A stretch of 64,000 nucleotides of DNA from NCBI RefSeq assembly GCF_020037125.1, contig NZ_JAIQDG010000007.1, forward strand, positions 186,001 to 250,000, given 5' to 3'. Positions 24,126 to 33,054 of this stretch are shown here, in pieces. The stretch is from Myxococcus sp. RHSTA-1-4 (GTDB lineage Bacteria; Myxococcota; Myxococcia; Myxococcales; Myxococcaceae). The notes under the pieces are model-generated. The model was given only the letters and a program-made list of their open reading frames with translations. It ran no database searches and was not told where the DNA came from. The position numbers and the translations under genes are program-made. Numbering within the stretch: position 1 is the first letter of the stretch; every line of letters starts with the position of its first letter.

Positions 24126-25355
24126 ATGACCTCACGCCAGTTCAGCCGGGGCGAGTTCCTCGCCCTCACCGGATTGCTGTCCGGCTCCACGCTCCTGCGA
24201 GGCACCGCGGAGGCCGCCACGCCACCGCCTTCCGCGCCCGCGGGGAGGTCCGAGCCCGGGGCGGGGCCTTCCCGGGAGGAGATGAACAAGCTGCGCCGCG
24301 ACTGCCGTGGCTCCCTGGCCAGTGGCACTCCCAAGGACGCGGGCGCAGAGCTGGTCCGCATCGGTCAGTGGATGCAGCGCCAGGGCCTCTCGGGGGACAT
24401 CTACGGGCAGGGCGAACTCGTCCAGTCCTTCGAGAAGCGCATCGCGGGGCTGCTCGGCTTCGAGGACGGCTGCTTCATGCCCACCGGCACCATGGGCCAG
24501 CTCATCGTGCTGCGGCTGTACGCGGACGCGGGAGGGCTCCGGACCTTCGGGGTGCATCCGTCCTCCCACCACGTGCTGCACGAGAATGACAGCCACTCCG
24601 TCCTGCACGGGCTGCGCGACGTCATCATCTCTCCGTGGAGCCGGCCGCTGCTGGCCAGCGACGTGCTCGAGGCGCGTGAGCCACTCGGGACGGTGAGTGT
24701 GGAGCTGCCGGTGCGGTGGCTGGGAGGCCAGCTCCAGACGTGGGAGCAACTGGAGGAGCTCAAGCGCACGTGCCGCGAGAAGGGCGTGAAGCTCCACATG
24801 GACGGCGCGCGGCTGTGGGAGTGCCAGCCCTATTACGGGCGCTCGCTCGCGGACATCTGCCGTGGCTTCGATTCCGTCTACGTGTCCTTCTACAAGATGG
24901 TGGGCGCGCTCGGCGGGGCGATGGTGGTCGGCGGGAAGGACTTCATCAGCGCCGCGCGCACCTGGCGCCACCGGCACGGCGGGAATGTGTTCCAGATGTA
25001 CCCGTACGTGGCGTCGGCGGCCATGCGGCTGGATGACGTGCTGGCCCGCATCCCGGAGTACGTCAAGCGGACGAAGGCGGTGACCGAGCTCCTGGCGGCG
25101 GACTCCCGAATCACCGTGCTGCCACGCCCCGTCCAGACGAACATGTTCCGCGTCTTCCTGCGGGCGGACCCGGCGGCCCTGTACCGGCAGGTTGCTCGCA
25201 TCGCTCGCGAGGACAGAATCTGGGTGGCGAATGGCTTCAGCCAGACGCGCGTGCCCGGCGTCGTGGAGACGGAGCTCCAGCTCGGGGAGGGCGTGTCCGG
25301 CATTCGCGACGCGGAGGCGGCTCGCGCCTTCCTGCGCCTGCTCGAAGCGGCCTGA
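24126..25355 (+). CDS. Threonine-aldolase-like PLP lyase, probably exported
   Basis: A 409-residue enzyme of the beta-eliminating lyase/low-specificity threonine aldolase family. The PLP-binding Lys is in VSFYKMVGALGG, and the MDGARLW segment supplies the cofactor Asp. Unusually for this normally cytosolic family, residues 1-35 look like an export signal: SRGEFLALTG then a hydrophobic stretch and an Ala-rich cleavage region. This resembles a Tat signal with a single Arg, and Tat export would suit a folded, PLP-loaded enzyme. ATG at 24126 follows AGGAAGG; a GTG at 24117 is possible. It could belong to the neighbouring cluster or stand alone; nothing in the sequence decides. Confidence 0.8.
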   Translation: MTSRQFSRGEFLALTGLLSGSTLLRGTAEAATPPPSAPAGRSEPGAGPSREEMNKLRRDCRGSLASGTPKDAGAELVRIGQWMQRQGLSGDIYGQGELVQSFEKRIAGLLGFEDGCFMPTGTMGQLIVLRLYADAGGLRTFGVHPSSHHVLHENDSHSVLHGLRDVIISPWSRPLLASDVLEAREPLGTVSVELPVRWLGGQLQTWEQLEELKRTCREKGVKLHMDGARLWECQPYYGRSLADICRGFDSVYVSFYKMVGALGGAMVVGGKDFISAARTWRHRHGGNVFQMYPYVASAAMRLDDVLARIPEYVKRTKAVTELLAADSRITVLPRPVQTNMFRVFLRADPAALYRQVARIAREDRIWVANGFSQTRVPGVVETELQLGEGVSGIRDAEAARAFLRLLEAA

Positions 25356-25500
25356 GCCGTGTGACGGCTGCCCGCCTCCCGTTTCAAGGATGACGCGGCC
25401 GGCTGAACGGAGAGCAGCCGGGCGGGCTCGAAGAGGGGCGTGGCGGACGCTTCCGGCCGCCGTGGCTTGCGGAGGCTCCGAACTGCGTTACCTCTGGAAC

Positions 25501-25695
25501 ATGACCGAAGTTCAGACGACACCGCTCGACTACAAGATCCCCGAGGGATGCCCTGTCTGTGCCGCGGACCTGCCGGTTCGCGTGTCCGCGTCCGGTCCGA
25601 ACGCCGTCTGCAAGCACTGCGGATGGTTCGGACGTCCGCACATCCGGGTGACCCACCGGGGGCTCCGCGTCTCCATCCAGGGAGAGGCGGCGTAA
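25501..25695 (+). CDS. Small zinc-ribbon-like protein
   Basis: A 64-residue protein with two CxxC pairs, CPVC near residue 17 and CKHC near residue 38, spaced about 20 residues as in single zinc ribbons. The C-terminal half is basic (HIRVTHRGLRVSI). No family is recognised. It may bind nucleic acid or a protein partner. The ATG at 25501 begins the conserved-looking part; longer upstream frame is low-complexity. It converges on the DUF2267 gene. Confidence 0.6.
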   Translation: MTEVQTTPLDYKIPEGCPVCAADLPVRVSASGPNAVCKHCGWFGRPHIRVTHRGLRVSIQGEAA

Positions 25696-25758
25696 CCCGA
25701 CAACTGGAAGCCCGAGGAGGCTGGAACTACCGTCACCACGGCCACCGGAACCTCGCCG

Positions 25759-26385
25759 TCAGTCTTCGCCGCGCCGCGTGGGCCCCGTCCGGGGATGTCC
25801 GGTCGCCAGCGTCTCGTGCTCGCGCTCCTGCGTGAGTCCCGACGCGCTGGAGAGCTTCGTGTCTCCGTGCGGGTTGTCGGACCTCGCCACGGAGTGCGTG
25901 TGCGTCCGTTCGGGCCGGGACTCGGACAGCGGATGCCGGCTTCCCGGACGGCCCTCGGCGAGCGTTCCGCGGGCCGGATCGAGGTGGACGTACTCGAAGC
26001 GCTCGCGGGGCTCACGTGGCGTGAAGAGGCCGGCGAGCGGCGCGGGCAGGTTCTCGTGGAGCCGGTGGAGCGTGCCCTCCGAGAGCGCCTCCGCGAGGAC
26101 CTGGCAGACGATGCCGGTGTGCTCCATGGCGAAGCCCGGCCGGACGTGCTCGCGGCCCGCGACGCGCGCGTACAGTTCCTTCAGGTCGAAGTCCTGACCG
26201 GGAGTGTCGCTCCGCAGCAACTCGGAGATGGGCGCGGGAAGGTCCTCGGTGAGGAGCTGGAGGTCCCTCCGGTCCAACCGTGTGCCCACGACACCCAGCA
26301 CGGCGCGCGCGGTCCGGGCCGCTTCCTCGGTGTCCCGGAGGCCCGCTCGCTCGGCGAGCCGGGACAGGAATTCGTCGTGCGTCAT
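25759..26385 (-). CDS. DUF2267 domain protein with disordered tail
   Basis: A 208-residue cytoplasmic protein. Residues 1-135 match the DUF2267 pattern: MTHDEFLSRLAERAGL, then DRRDLQLLTEDLPAPISELL and a second similar helical half ending HRLHENLPAPLAGLF. The function of the family is unknown. Residues 140-208 are rich in Arg, His, Ser and Thr and look disordered. The ATG at 26383-26385 follows GGAGGTGG. The N-terminal half repeats itself (LPAPISELL and LPAPLAGLF), suggesting an internal duplication, as usual for this domain. Confidence 0.7.
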   Translation of the reverse strand: MTHDEFLSRLAERAGLRDTEEAARTARAVLGVVGTRLDRRDLQLLTEDLPAPISELLRSDTPGQDFDLKELYARVAGREHVRPGFAMEHTGIVCQVLAEALSEGTLHRLHENLPAPLAGLFTPREPRERFEYVHLDPARGTLAEGRPGSRHPLSESRPERTHTHSVARSDNPHGDTKLSSASGLTQEREHETLATGHPRTGPTRRGED

Positions 26386-26517
26386 CGTCCACCTCCTCGC
26401 GGCTTTCGTTCCCCGGAGTCTATGCATGCACGGGGGCGCATGCACACGGAGGAGGGCTTGCCTCCCGGAATGCCCTCGGAGCGAGGGGGAGGGGGCTCGT
26501 GGTACCGTCCCGGCCAG

Positions 26518-27825
26518 ATGGCTCTCGCACTCCCTGTCTCTCGAAAGCGCTGCACCCGCACCGCGGCGCTCCTCCTCGTGTTCCTGTCCGTCCTGAGCGG
26601 CTGCCGCAAGACGGACGCAGAGCGGGCCGCCGCGGAGCGCGCGGAGATCGAAAAGAAGATTCGCGACTCGTACGCGCTGGTGCCCTACCGCGCCCTCAAG
26701 CTGACCATTCGCGCCGAAGGCCAGCCGAACGCGCCCGAGGAGATCGCCACGCTCTGGAAGGCCGTCGCCGAGACGCGGGCCCTTCCGGAGAAGGCCGTCA
26801 CGGACGAGGAGGCCCGCCGCGTGGCCAGGACGTACCTGGACCTGGGCGTTGCCTTCTACAAGGCCAAGAAGACGCTCGAGAAGCGCGACGAGGACGAGTT
26901 CCCGCTGCTGTGGAGCCGCTGGCTGCCCCAGGAGCCGCCGCCCCTCCCGGGGTACGACGCCGGGCAGGAGCATGCCTTCCTCTCCTTGGCCTGGCTCGTG
27001 CTCGACAGCGCGGACCGGGGCAACCGGGTGCCCGCCACCGACCTGGTGTTCTACGAGTTGTCGCGCGCCACGCCCCAGCCCACGTGGATGCCGTCGCTGC
27101 GCGTGGCGGTCCGGGCCAGCCGAGGCCTGTCCTTCTGCGAGGCCGGCTACCACTACGCGGCGGAAGAGGAGCTGAACGCCTACCTCTCCGAGGTCGAGGC
27201 GCTGCCCGTGAAGGACTTCCCCGCGTTCGAGAACACCACCTCCGAGCAGTCCCGCGAGACGCTGCTGGCCGCAGGCTACTTCCTGCGCGCGTGGAACCGC
27301 ATGGCGCTCAAGCGCGAGCGCCCCGCCGAGGATGACATCGAGCGTGGCCTGCGCTCGCTGGAGAAGCTGGGCGTGGAGAACGAGCTGACGTGGTGGGGCT
27401 GGGCCTTCATCCACTTCCGCCGCGAGCGCTACGAGGAGTCCGCGAAGTACCTCGACAAGCTGGCCGCCAGTCCGTACGTCGGCGAGAAGGAGCGTCAGGA
27501 GGTCCACGCCAGCGCGGAGGAGATGCGCAAGCACGGCGACCGGGTGCCCATCTTCCTCCAGGCTCGAGCGGCCCTCATCCTGGGACAGGCGCTCATCGCC
27601 CGGGCAGGCGGGCCGGAGAAGATTCTCGTCACCGTGCTGGGCCCCGAGCGGGCGAAGCAGGTCTACGCGCCCATCACCTGGATGGACCGGGTGCGTCAGG
27701 GCGTGGGCGCGCGCGCCTCGGACACGCTCGACGCGGCCCGCGAGGCGGGAGGCAAGGGACTGGAGGCGCTGAAGCAGAAGCTGGGCGCCGGCTCGGGAGG
27801 CACCGCGGAGTCCGGTCCGAAGTAG
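26518..27825 (+). CDS. Lipoprotein with helical repeats
   Basis: A 435-residue lipoprotein: signal segment AALLLVFLSVLSGC gives a lipobox with Cys near residue 28. The rest is mostly helical, with TPR-like spacing (for example WGWAFIHFRRERYEESAKYLDKL near 310-330) but no clean TPR consensus. No catalytic motif is visible. The Cys is followed by RKTDAE, which leaves its final membrane location open. The ATG at 26518 is set by the signal peptide; upstream frame has no export signal. Function unknown. Confidence 0.65.
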   Translation: MALALPVSRKRCTRTAALLLVFLSVLSGCRKTDAERAAAERAEIEKKIRDSYALVPYRALKLTIRAEGQPNAPEEIATLWKAVAETRALPEKAVTDEEARRVARTYLDLGVAFYKAKKTLEKRDEDEFPLLWSRWLPQEPPPLPGYDAGQEHAFLSLAWLVLDSADRGNRVPATDLVFYELSRATPQPTWMPSLRVAVRASRGLSFCEAGYHYAAEEELNAYLSEVEALPVKDFPAFENTTSEQSRETLLAAGYFLRAWNRMALKRERPAEDDIERGLRSLEKLGVENELTWWGWAFIHFRRERYEESAKYLDKLAASPYVGEKERQEVHASAEEMRKHGDRVPIFLQARAALILGQALIARAGGPEKILVTVLGPERAKQVYAPITWMDRVRQGVGARASDTLDAAREAGGKGLEALKQKLGAGSGGTAESGPK

Positions 27826-27840
27826 CCGGTGCCGCGGGCC

Positions 27841-28977
27841 TCACGCCGTCGTCTTGCGGAACCGGCGTGACGCCACCGCCATCACCATGGCGCCGAAGAC
27901 GGCCAGCAGCAGGACCTGGGGCCACAGGTCCGGCAGGCCCGCGCTCTTGAGCAGGGCGCCGCGCAGCACCTCCACGTAGTAGCGGACCGGATTGAGGTAG
28001 GTGACCCACGCCAGCCAGTCCGGCATGGCCCGAACCGGCGTCATCACTCCCGACAGCAGCACCGCCGGGAGCATGAAGAGGAAGCCTCCCACGAAGGCCT
28101 GCTGCTGCGTGCGGCTCAGCGTCGCGATGAGCAGCCCCGTGCCCAGCGTGGACAGCACGTAGAGCAGGGTGGCCAGCGCCACCAGCCCCAGGTTGCCCCG
28201 GAGCGGCACGCCGAATACCCAGGCCCCCACGCTCAGCGCGAGCCCCACGTCCACCAGGCCGATGAGGAGGAAGGGCGTCACCTTGCCCGCCATCAGGATG
28301 CCCGGCCGCAGGGGCGTCACCTGGAGCTGCTCCATCGTGCCGCTCTCCCGCTCGCGCGCCAGCCCCATGGCCATGATGATGGTGGTGACGATGAGCAGCA
28401 GCATCGCCGCGATGCCCGGTACCACGTACACCGCCGTGGCCAGCTCCGGGTTGTAGAGGACGCGCGGCACCAGCTCCACAGCCGGGCGGGGTGGCGTCTC
28501 CCCTCGGACTCGCGCCTGCTCCCGCAGGTGCTGGGAGGCCCGCAGCGCGGCGTGCCGCGCCACCGCGTCCGCCGCCACGCCCGAGCGCACCGGGTCCGAG
28601 CCGTCCACCAGCGCCTGCACCCGCGCGCCGCTCCCGCGCAGCACGTGCTCCTCGAAGTCCGGAGGGAACACCAGTGCCACGGACGCCTCGCCGCGCTCCA
28701 CCAGCTCCTCCGCGGACTGCTCGTCACGGACCTCCGCCTTCAGGTCCAGCGTGTCCCCGGCTAGCAGCGTGCGGGCATGGTCGCGGCTCTCCACCGTGCC
28801 GTCCCGGTCCACCACTGCCGTGGGCACGTGGCGCACGTCGAAGTTCACCGCGAAGCCCAGCACGAAGAGCTGGACCAGCGGCACCAGCGTCAGCAGCGCC
28901 ATCACGCGCTTGTCGCGCACGGTCTGCCGGACCTCCTTCACCACCACCGCGCGGTACTGCACGACGAGCGGATGCAT
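27841..28977 (-). CDS. ABC-2 type exporter permease, YbhR/YbhS type
   Basis: A 378-residue membrane subunit. One N-terminal transmembrane helix (VMALLTLVPLVQLFVLGFAVNF) is followed by a large periplasmic domain and five C-terminal helices beginning VVPGIAAMLLLIVTTI, the arrangement of ABC-2 drug/lipid exporter permeases such as YbhR. The cytosolic RERESGTMEQLQVTPLR segment is the conserved coupling-helix region. It is the last gene of the operon, its ATG (28975-28977) lying 14 bp after the preceding permease stop. It should pair with the other permease as a heterodimer. Confidence 0.88.
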   Translation of the reverse strand: MHPLVVQYRAVVVKEVRQTVRDKRVMALLTLVPLVQLFVLGFAVNFDVRHVPTAVVDRDGTVESRDHARTLLAGDTLDLKAEVRDEQSAEELVERGEASVALVFPPDFEEHVLRGSGARVQALVDGSDPVRSGVAADAVARHAALRASQHLREQARVRGETPPRPAVELVPRVLYNPELATAVYVVPGIAAMLLLIVTTIIMAMGLARERESGTMEQLQVTPLRPGILMAGKVTPFLLIGLVDVGLALSVGAWVFGVPLRGNLGLVALATLLYVLSTLGTGLLIATLSRTQQQAFVGGFLFMLPAVLLSGVMTPVRAMPDWLAWVTYLNPVRYYVEVLRGALLKSAGLPDLWPQVLLLAVFGAMVMAVASRRFRKTTA

Positions 28978-28991
28978 GTCCCGGCCTCCCT

Positions 28992-30122
28992 TCAGTCCAG
29001 CCGCCGCTGGAAGCGGCGCGTGGCCACCGTCAGCATCAGGGCGGCGAACAGCGTCATCGCCACGAGTTGTGGCCACAGCACGTCCAGGCCGTTGCCCCGC
29101 AGCAGCACTCCCCGCAGCGTGGCCACGAAGTAGCGCGCCGGAATCAGCCGGCTGAGGACCTGGAGCGGCAGCGGCAGGTTCTCGATGGGGAAGATGAAGC
29201 CCGACAGCAGCAGGGACGGCAGCACGGACGTCATCGTCGCCACCTGCGTGGCCACCACCTGGTTGCGCGTCACCACGGAGATGAGCAGCCCCTGGCCCAG
29301 CATGCCCACCAGGAACAGCAGCGCTCCCAGCCCCAGCGCCACCAGGCTGCCACGCACCGGCACGTCGAACACCCACGCGCCCACCGTCAGCACCAGCAAC
29401 ACCTGGAGGAGGCCGATGCCCAGGTACGGCAGCAGCTTGCCCACGACGATTTCCAGCCGCCCCACCGGCGTGGCGAAGAGCTGCTCCATGGAGCCCCGCT
29501 CCCACTCGCGCGCCACGGTCAGCGCGGTGATGAGCACCGCGACAATCGCCAGCAGGTACGCGGCCAGCCCCGGCACCAGGAACAGCGCCGAGCGCCCGTT
29601 GGGGTTGAACAGCGTCCGCACCCGCACCTCCAGCGGGGGGGCGGGCAAGGCCGCTCCCGCGAGCTTCCGGCCCGCCACGTCCACCAGCGCCTGGGCCTTG
29701 GCCAGCGCCTGCGTGGCGGTGTTCCCATCCGCGCCGTCCATCAGCAACTGCACTTGCGCCCCGCCGCGCGCCACGTCCTCGGAGAAGCCCCGGGGCAGCA
29801 CCATCACCGCCACCGCGCGCCCGCGCCGGAGCTCCGCCACGGCCTGTTCGGGAGAGGTGCCCTCCCAGGCCACGACGAATTCCTCGGACGCCGTCACCTG
29901 GCGCACCAGCTCGCGCGAGACGGCCGTCCGGTCCTGGTCCACCACCGCCAGCTCCAGGTGGTCCACGTCGAAGCTGATGCCGAAGCCGAACAGCACCAGC
30001 AGCAGCACCGGCATGGCCAGCGCCAGGTAGAGGGTGCGGAGGTCACGGCGGATGTGCAGCACCTCCTTGCCCGCCATGGCGAGGATGCGTCCCAGCGTGC
30101 GGCTCGCGTGTGAAGAGGCCAT
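28992..30122 (-). CDS. ABC-2 type exporter permease, YbhR/YbhS type
   Basis: A 376-residue paralogue of the next gene, with the same 1 + periplasmic domain + 5 helix layout: LYLALAMPVLLLVLFGFGI, then FLVPGLAAYLLAIVAVLI and further helices. The REWERGSMEQLFATPV segment matches the coupling region of its partner. Its start is 6 bp downstream of the ATPase stop, so the operon is continuous. The two permeases probably form a heterodimer served by the two ATPases upstream and linked to the HlyD-type protein to carry a substrate across the envelope. Confidence 0.88.
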   Translation of the reverse strand: MASSHASRTLGRILAMAGKEVLHIRRDLRTLYLALAMPVLLLVLFGFGISFDVDHLELAVVDQDRTAVSRELVRQVTASEEFVVAWEGTSPEQAVAELRRGRAVAVMVLPRGFSEDVARGGAQVQLLMDGADGNTATQALAKAQALVDVAGRKLAGAALPAPPLEVRVRTLFNPNGRSALFLVPGLAAYLLAIVAVLITALTVAREWERGSMEQLFATPVGRLEIVVGKLLPYLGIGLLQVLLVLTVGAWVFDVPVRGSLVALGLGALLFLVGMLGQGLLISVVTRNQVVATQVATMTSVLPSLLLSGFIFPIENLPLPLQVLSRLIPARYFVATLRGVLLRGNGLDVLWPQLVAMTLFAALMLTVATRRFQRRLD

Positions 30123-30128
30123 GGTGGC

Positions 30129-31067
30129 TCAGTCCTCCCCTCGCTGGGCCCCGGCCGTGAGCGCCAGGAAGACGTCGTCGAGCGTGGGCGCGGACTCCTC
30201 CATCTCCAGCGGGTCCACGCCCCGCGCCCGCAGCCAGTGGCCCAGCGCCTCTCCGGGCAGCCGCTCCGGGTCCACCCGCACCGTGGCGCCCGCGCCGAAG
30301 CGGCTCACGTCCAGCACGCCCGGCTCACCGCGCAGCGCGTCCAGCGCCGGCGCCAGCTTCGGGCCCCGCACCTCCAGCACCCGTCCCGGCGCGTGCGTGC
30401 GCTTCAGCCCCTCCGGCGTGTCCAGCGCCACCAGCCGGCCGTCCACCATGATGCCGATGCGGGCGCAGTACTCCGCCTCGTCCATGTAGTGCGTGGTGAC
30501 GAAGACGGTGGTGCCCCCCGCGGCCAGCTCGCGGATGAGCGCCCAGAAGGAGCGCCGCTGCACCGGGTCCACGCCCGCGGTGGGCTCATCCAGGAAGACG
30601 ATGCGCGGCCGGTGCAGCACGGCGCTGGCCAGCGCCACGCGCTGCTGCATGCCGCCCGGCAGCGAGCCCGTCACCTCGTCCTGGATGGCGGTGAGCTGCA
30701 TCCGCTCCAGCATCTCGCCGATGCGGTGCTCCAGCTCCCGGCCGTGCGCCCCGTACGCGGAGGCGAAGAACTCCAGGTTCGCCCGGACGGTCAGGTCCAG
30801 GTACAGCGAGAAGCGCTGGGACATGTAGCCGATGCGCTCCTTCACGCGCTCCGGCTCGTGGCCCACGTCGTGGCCCGCCACCCGCGCGTGGCCGTCCGTG
30901 GGCTTCAGCAGTCCGCACAGCATGCGGATGGTGGTGGACTTGCCGGCGCCGTTCGCGCCCAGGTAGCCGAAGATCTCCCCGGTGCCCACGGTGAAGCTCA
31001 CGTCGTTCACCGCCGTGAAGGCACCAAAGCGCCGTGTCAGGTGCTCCACCTCGATGGCCGTGCTCAT
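30129..31067 (-). CDS. ABC exporter ATP-binding subunit
   Basis: A 312-residue ATPase with Walker A GANGAGKST, Q-loop, signature LPGGMQQ, Walker B IVFLDEPTAGVDP and the switch His in FVTTHYMDEAEYC. About 75 residues follow the ATPase fold, as in exporter-type ATPases of the YbhF/CcmA group. The ATG overlaps the TGA of the other ATPase (ATGA, 31064-31067). In Escherichia coli YbhF both ATPase units form one chain; here they are separate genes. Confidence 0.9.
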   Translation of the reverse strand: MSTAIEVEHLTRRFGAFTAVNDVSFTVGTGEIFGYLGANGAGKSTTIRMLCGLLKPTDGHARVAGHDVGHEPERVKERIGYMSQRFSLYLDLTVRANLEFFASAYGAHGRELEHRIGEMLERMQLTAIQDEVTGSLPGGMQQRVALASAVLHRPRIVFLDEPTAGVDPVQRRSFWALIRELAAGGTTVFVTTHYMDEAEYCARIGIMVDGRLVALDTPEGLKRTHAPGRVLEVRGPKLAPALDALRGEPGVLDVSRFGAGATVRVDPERLPGEALGHWLRARGVDPLEMEESAPTLDDVFLALTAGAQRGED

Positions 31068-31837
31068 GCAGCCCTCCCGCCGTTGCGCCGCTCGACGAGC
31101 GCCAGGAACACCGCCTCGAAGTTGGAGGCCGCCACGCCGTGCCGCCGCGCCAGCTCCCGGGGGCCGCCCTCGGCAATCAGCTCTCCCGCGTAGAGCAGCC
31201 CCACCCGGTGGCAGCGCGCCGCCTCGTCCATGTACGGCGTGGACACCACCAGCGTCATGCCTTCGTGCACCAGCGTGTAGAGCAGCTCCCACAGCTCACG
31301 GCGGCTCACCGGGTCCACGCCGTTGGTGGGCTCGTCCAGCAGCAGCACGCGCGGCCGGTGGAGCAGGGCGCAGGCCAGCGCGAGCTTCTTGTACATGCCT
31401 CCGGAGAGCGCGTCCGCGCGCCGCCCCGTGAAGCGCCCCAGCCGGGTGATGTCGAGCAGCCGCTCGCGCCGCGCCGCGAAGTCCTCCTTCGACAGGCCGA
31501 ACAGCCGCGAGAAGAAGTGGAGGTTCTCGTCCACGCTCAGGTCGCCGTAGAGCGTGTTGCGCTGGGGCACCAGGCCCAGGCTCTCCCGCACCTGGGAGCG
31601 TGGATGCGTCGGGTCCTCGCCCAGCATCCGCACCCGGCCCCCGTCCGCCCGCAGCAGGCCCGCCATGAGCCGGATGGCCGTTGTCTTCCCCGCGCCGTCA
31701 GGGCCCACCAGGCCGTATACCTCGCCCCGGCCCACGGCCAGCGACACACCCCGCAGGGCCTGGGTGGCGCCGAAGCTCCGCCGGACCTCCTCCAGCGCGA
31801 CGTCCGGGGCTCCGTCTCCCTCCGGCGCCGCGCTCAT
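31064..31837 (-). CDS. ABC exporter ATP-binding subunit
   Basis: A 257-residue ATPase: Walker A GPDGAGKTT, signature LSGGMYKK, Walker B VLLLDEPTNGVDP. The switch region reads VVSTPYMDEAARC, with Pro where the partner ATPase has the switch His (THYMDE), so this site may be slow or inactive, as happens in heterodimeric ABC systems. Start and stop both overlap neighbours by ATGA, giving tight translational coupling with the HlyD and second ATPase genes. Confidence 0.9.
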   Translation of the reverse strand: MSAAPEGDGAPDVALEEVRRSFGATQALRGVSLAVGRGEVYGLVGPDGAGKTTAIRLMAGLLRADGGRVRMLGEDPTHPRSQVRESLGLVPQRNTLYGDLSVDENLHFFSRLFGLSKEDFAARRERLLDITRLGRFTGRRADALSGGMYKKLALACALLHRPRVLLLDEPTNGVDPVSRRELWELLYTLVHEGMTLVVSTPYMDEAARCHRVGLLYAGELIAEGGPRELARRHGVAASNFEAVFLALVERRNGGRAA

Positions 31838-32898
31838 GGCCGCTGCTCCGCCACCGCGGGCTCCCGCGCCGCGCTCAGGGAAATCTCCACCGGCATGCCC
31901 GGGAGCAGCAGCCCTTCCGGCGCGTCGATGTGCACCTCGACGGGATAGACGAGCCGGTCCCTGTCGCTGCGCGTCTGCACGTTGCGCGGCGTGAAGGCCG
32001 CCTCGCGCGACACCGTGACGACCCGGGCGGGGAAGGTGCGGTCGGGGTATGCGTCCGCGCGCACCGTGGCCTCCTGCCCGGGGTGCGCGGCGGCCAGCTC
32101 CGCGTTGGGCAGATAGAAGGTCGCCTTGGGGCGGTGCGTATCCACCAGCCGCGCCACCACCGCGCCCGGCAGGGCCAGCTCTCCCAGCTCCAGCGCCAGC
32201 GTCTCCACCGTGCCGGCCATGGGGGCGCGCAGCTCGCACTCCGCCACGGACACCCGGGCGCGGCGCAGCGTGGCCTCGGCCGCCTCCACGGCGCGGACCG
32301 CGGACTCCGCCTGCTGCTGGCTGGCGCGCTCCTGCTCGGTGGCGGCGCGGGCCTGACGCCCCGCGGCCGTGCTGGAGTGACGGGCCGCCGCGAGCTGCTG
32401 CTCCAGTGCCGCGGCCTGGGCACGCGCCTGGTCCAGCGCGGCCTCCGTGGTCGCCGCGCCCATCTTCTCCAGCCGCTCCGCCTGCCGCTGGGCCAGTCCC
32501 TGCTGGTCCGCGAGCGAGGCGATCTGCGCCTGGCTGCCCTCGGCCTGGGCCGCGACGGCCTCGCTGTTGCGGATGGCGGCCTGGGCGGCGGCCCGCGCCG
32601 CGTCCGCCTGCGCCCGGGCCATGGAGAGCCGTGCCTCCGCCTCCGCCTGGCCCGCCTCGGGCTCCGTGCAGTCCAGGGTGACGAGCAGCGCTCCCTTGTC
32701 CACCCGGGCGCCTTCCTCCACATGCCTGCCGAGCACACGAGCATTGATGCGGGCCCGGACATCCACGCTGGTTCCCTCCACCACGCCCGAGCCTCCGGGG
32801 GGGGCCTCCGCGGCCCGGCGGTCGCGCAGGATGCGGAACCCCAGCAGGCCACCGAGTACGGCCACCAGGGCCACGAACAGCAGGACGGCACGTCGCAT
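31834..32898 (-). CDS. HlyD/YbhG-family membrane fusion protein
   Basis: A 354-residue periplasmic adaptor. A single N-terminal transmembrane helix (AVLLFVALVAVLGGLLGF) is followed by a split lipoyl-like domain (VLGRHVEEGARVDKGALLVTLD), a long Ala/Gln-rich coiled coil around residues 80-215, and a returning lipoyl half with CELRAPMAGTVE. This is the layout of HlyD/EmrA/YbhG adaptors. It is the first gene of the five-gene export operon, with the ATG at 32896-32898 preceded by GGGGAGA and, further up, by a sigma54-like promoter. Confidence 0.9.
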   Translation of the reverse strand: MRRAVLLFVALVAVLGGLLGFRILRDRRAAEAPPGGSGVVEGTSVDVRARINARVLGRHVEEGARVDKGALLVTLDCTEPEAGQAEAEARLSMARAQADAARAAAQAAIRNSEAVAAQAEGSQAQIASLADQQGLAQRQAERLEKMGAATTEAALDQARAQAAALEQQLAAARHSSTAAGRQARAATEQERASQQQAESAVRAVEAAEATLRRARVSVAECELRAPMAGTVETLALELGELALPGAVVARLVDTHRPKATFYLPNAELAAAHPGQEATVRADAYPDRTFPARVVTVSREAAFTPRNVQTRSDRDRLVYPVEVHIDAPEGLLLPGMPVEISLSAAREPAVAEQRP

Positions 32899-32949
32899 GG
32901 ACTCTCCCCTCGAAGCCGCGGCATGTCGCGCGGTGACATGGCGGCCCAT

Positions 32950-32965
32950 CGCAAGGCCCATGCCG
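32950..32965 (-). promoter_or_regulatory. Sigma54-like (-24/-12) promoter of the efflux operon
   Basis: On the minus strand the sequence reads CGGCAT-N5-TTGCG, matching the TGGCAC-N5-TTGCA consensus at the invariant GG and GC with exact 12-bp spacing. Transcription would start near 32939, about 40 nt before the HlyD-family start codon and its ribosome site. This is a pattern match; no transcript data are available. Confidence 0.5.
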
Positions 32966-33020
32966 TGTCCATGTCCGTCGGGGTGGGTGCCCAGGTGCCG
33001 GAAGCCCGCGCGATGCCCCC

Positions 33021-33054
33021 GCCGGAAATCCGGCACCCCCGCCGGAAGCCCGGC
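33021..33054. promoter_or_regulatory. Two tandem palindromes, candidate enhancer-binding sites
   Basis: GCCGGA-AA-TCCGGC (33021-33034, perfect) and GCCGGAAGCCCGGC (33041-33054, nearly perfect) lie with centres exactly 20 bp apart, so on one face of the helix. They are centred about 88 and 108 bp upstream of the start predicted from the sigma54-like promoter, where NtrC-type activators bind. Confidence 0.5.
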
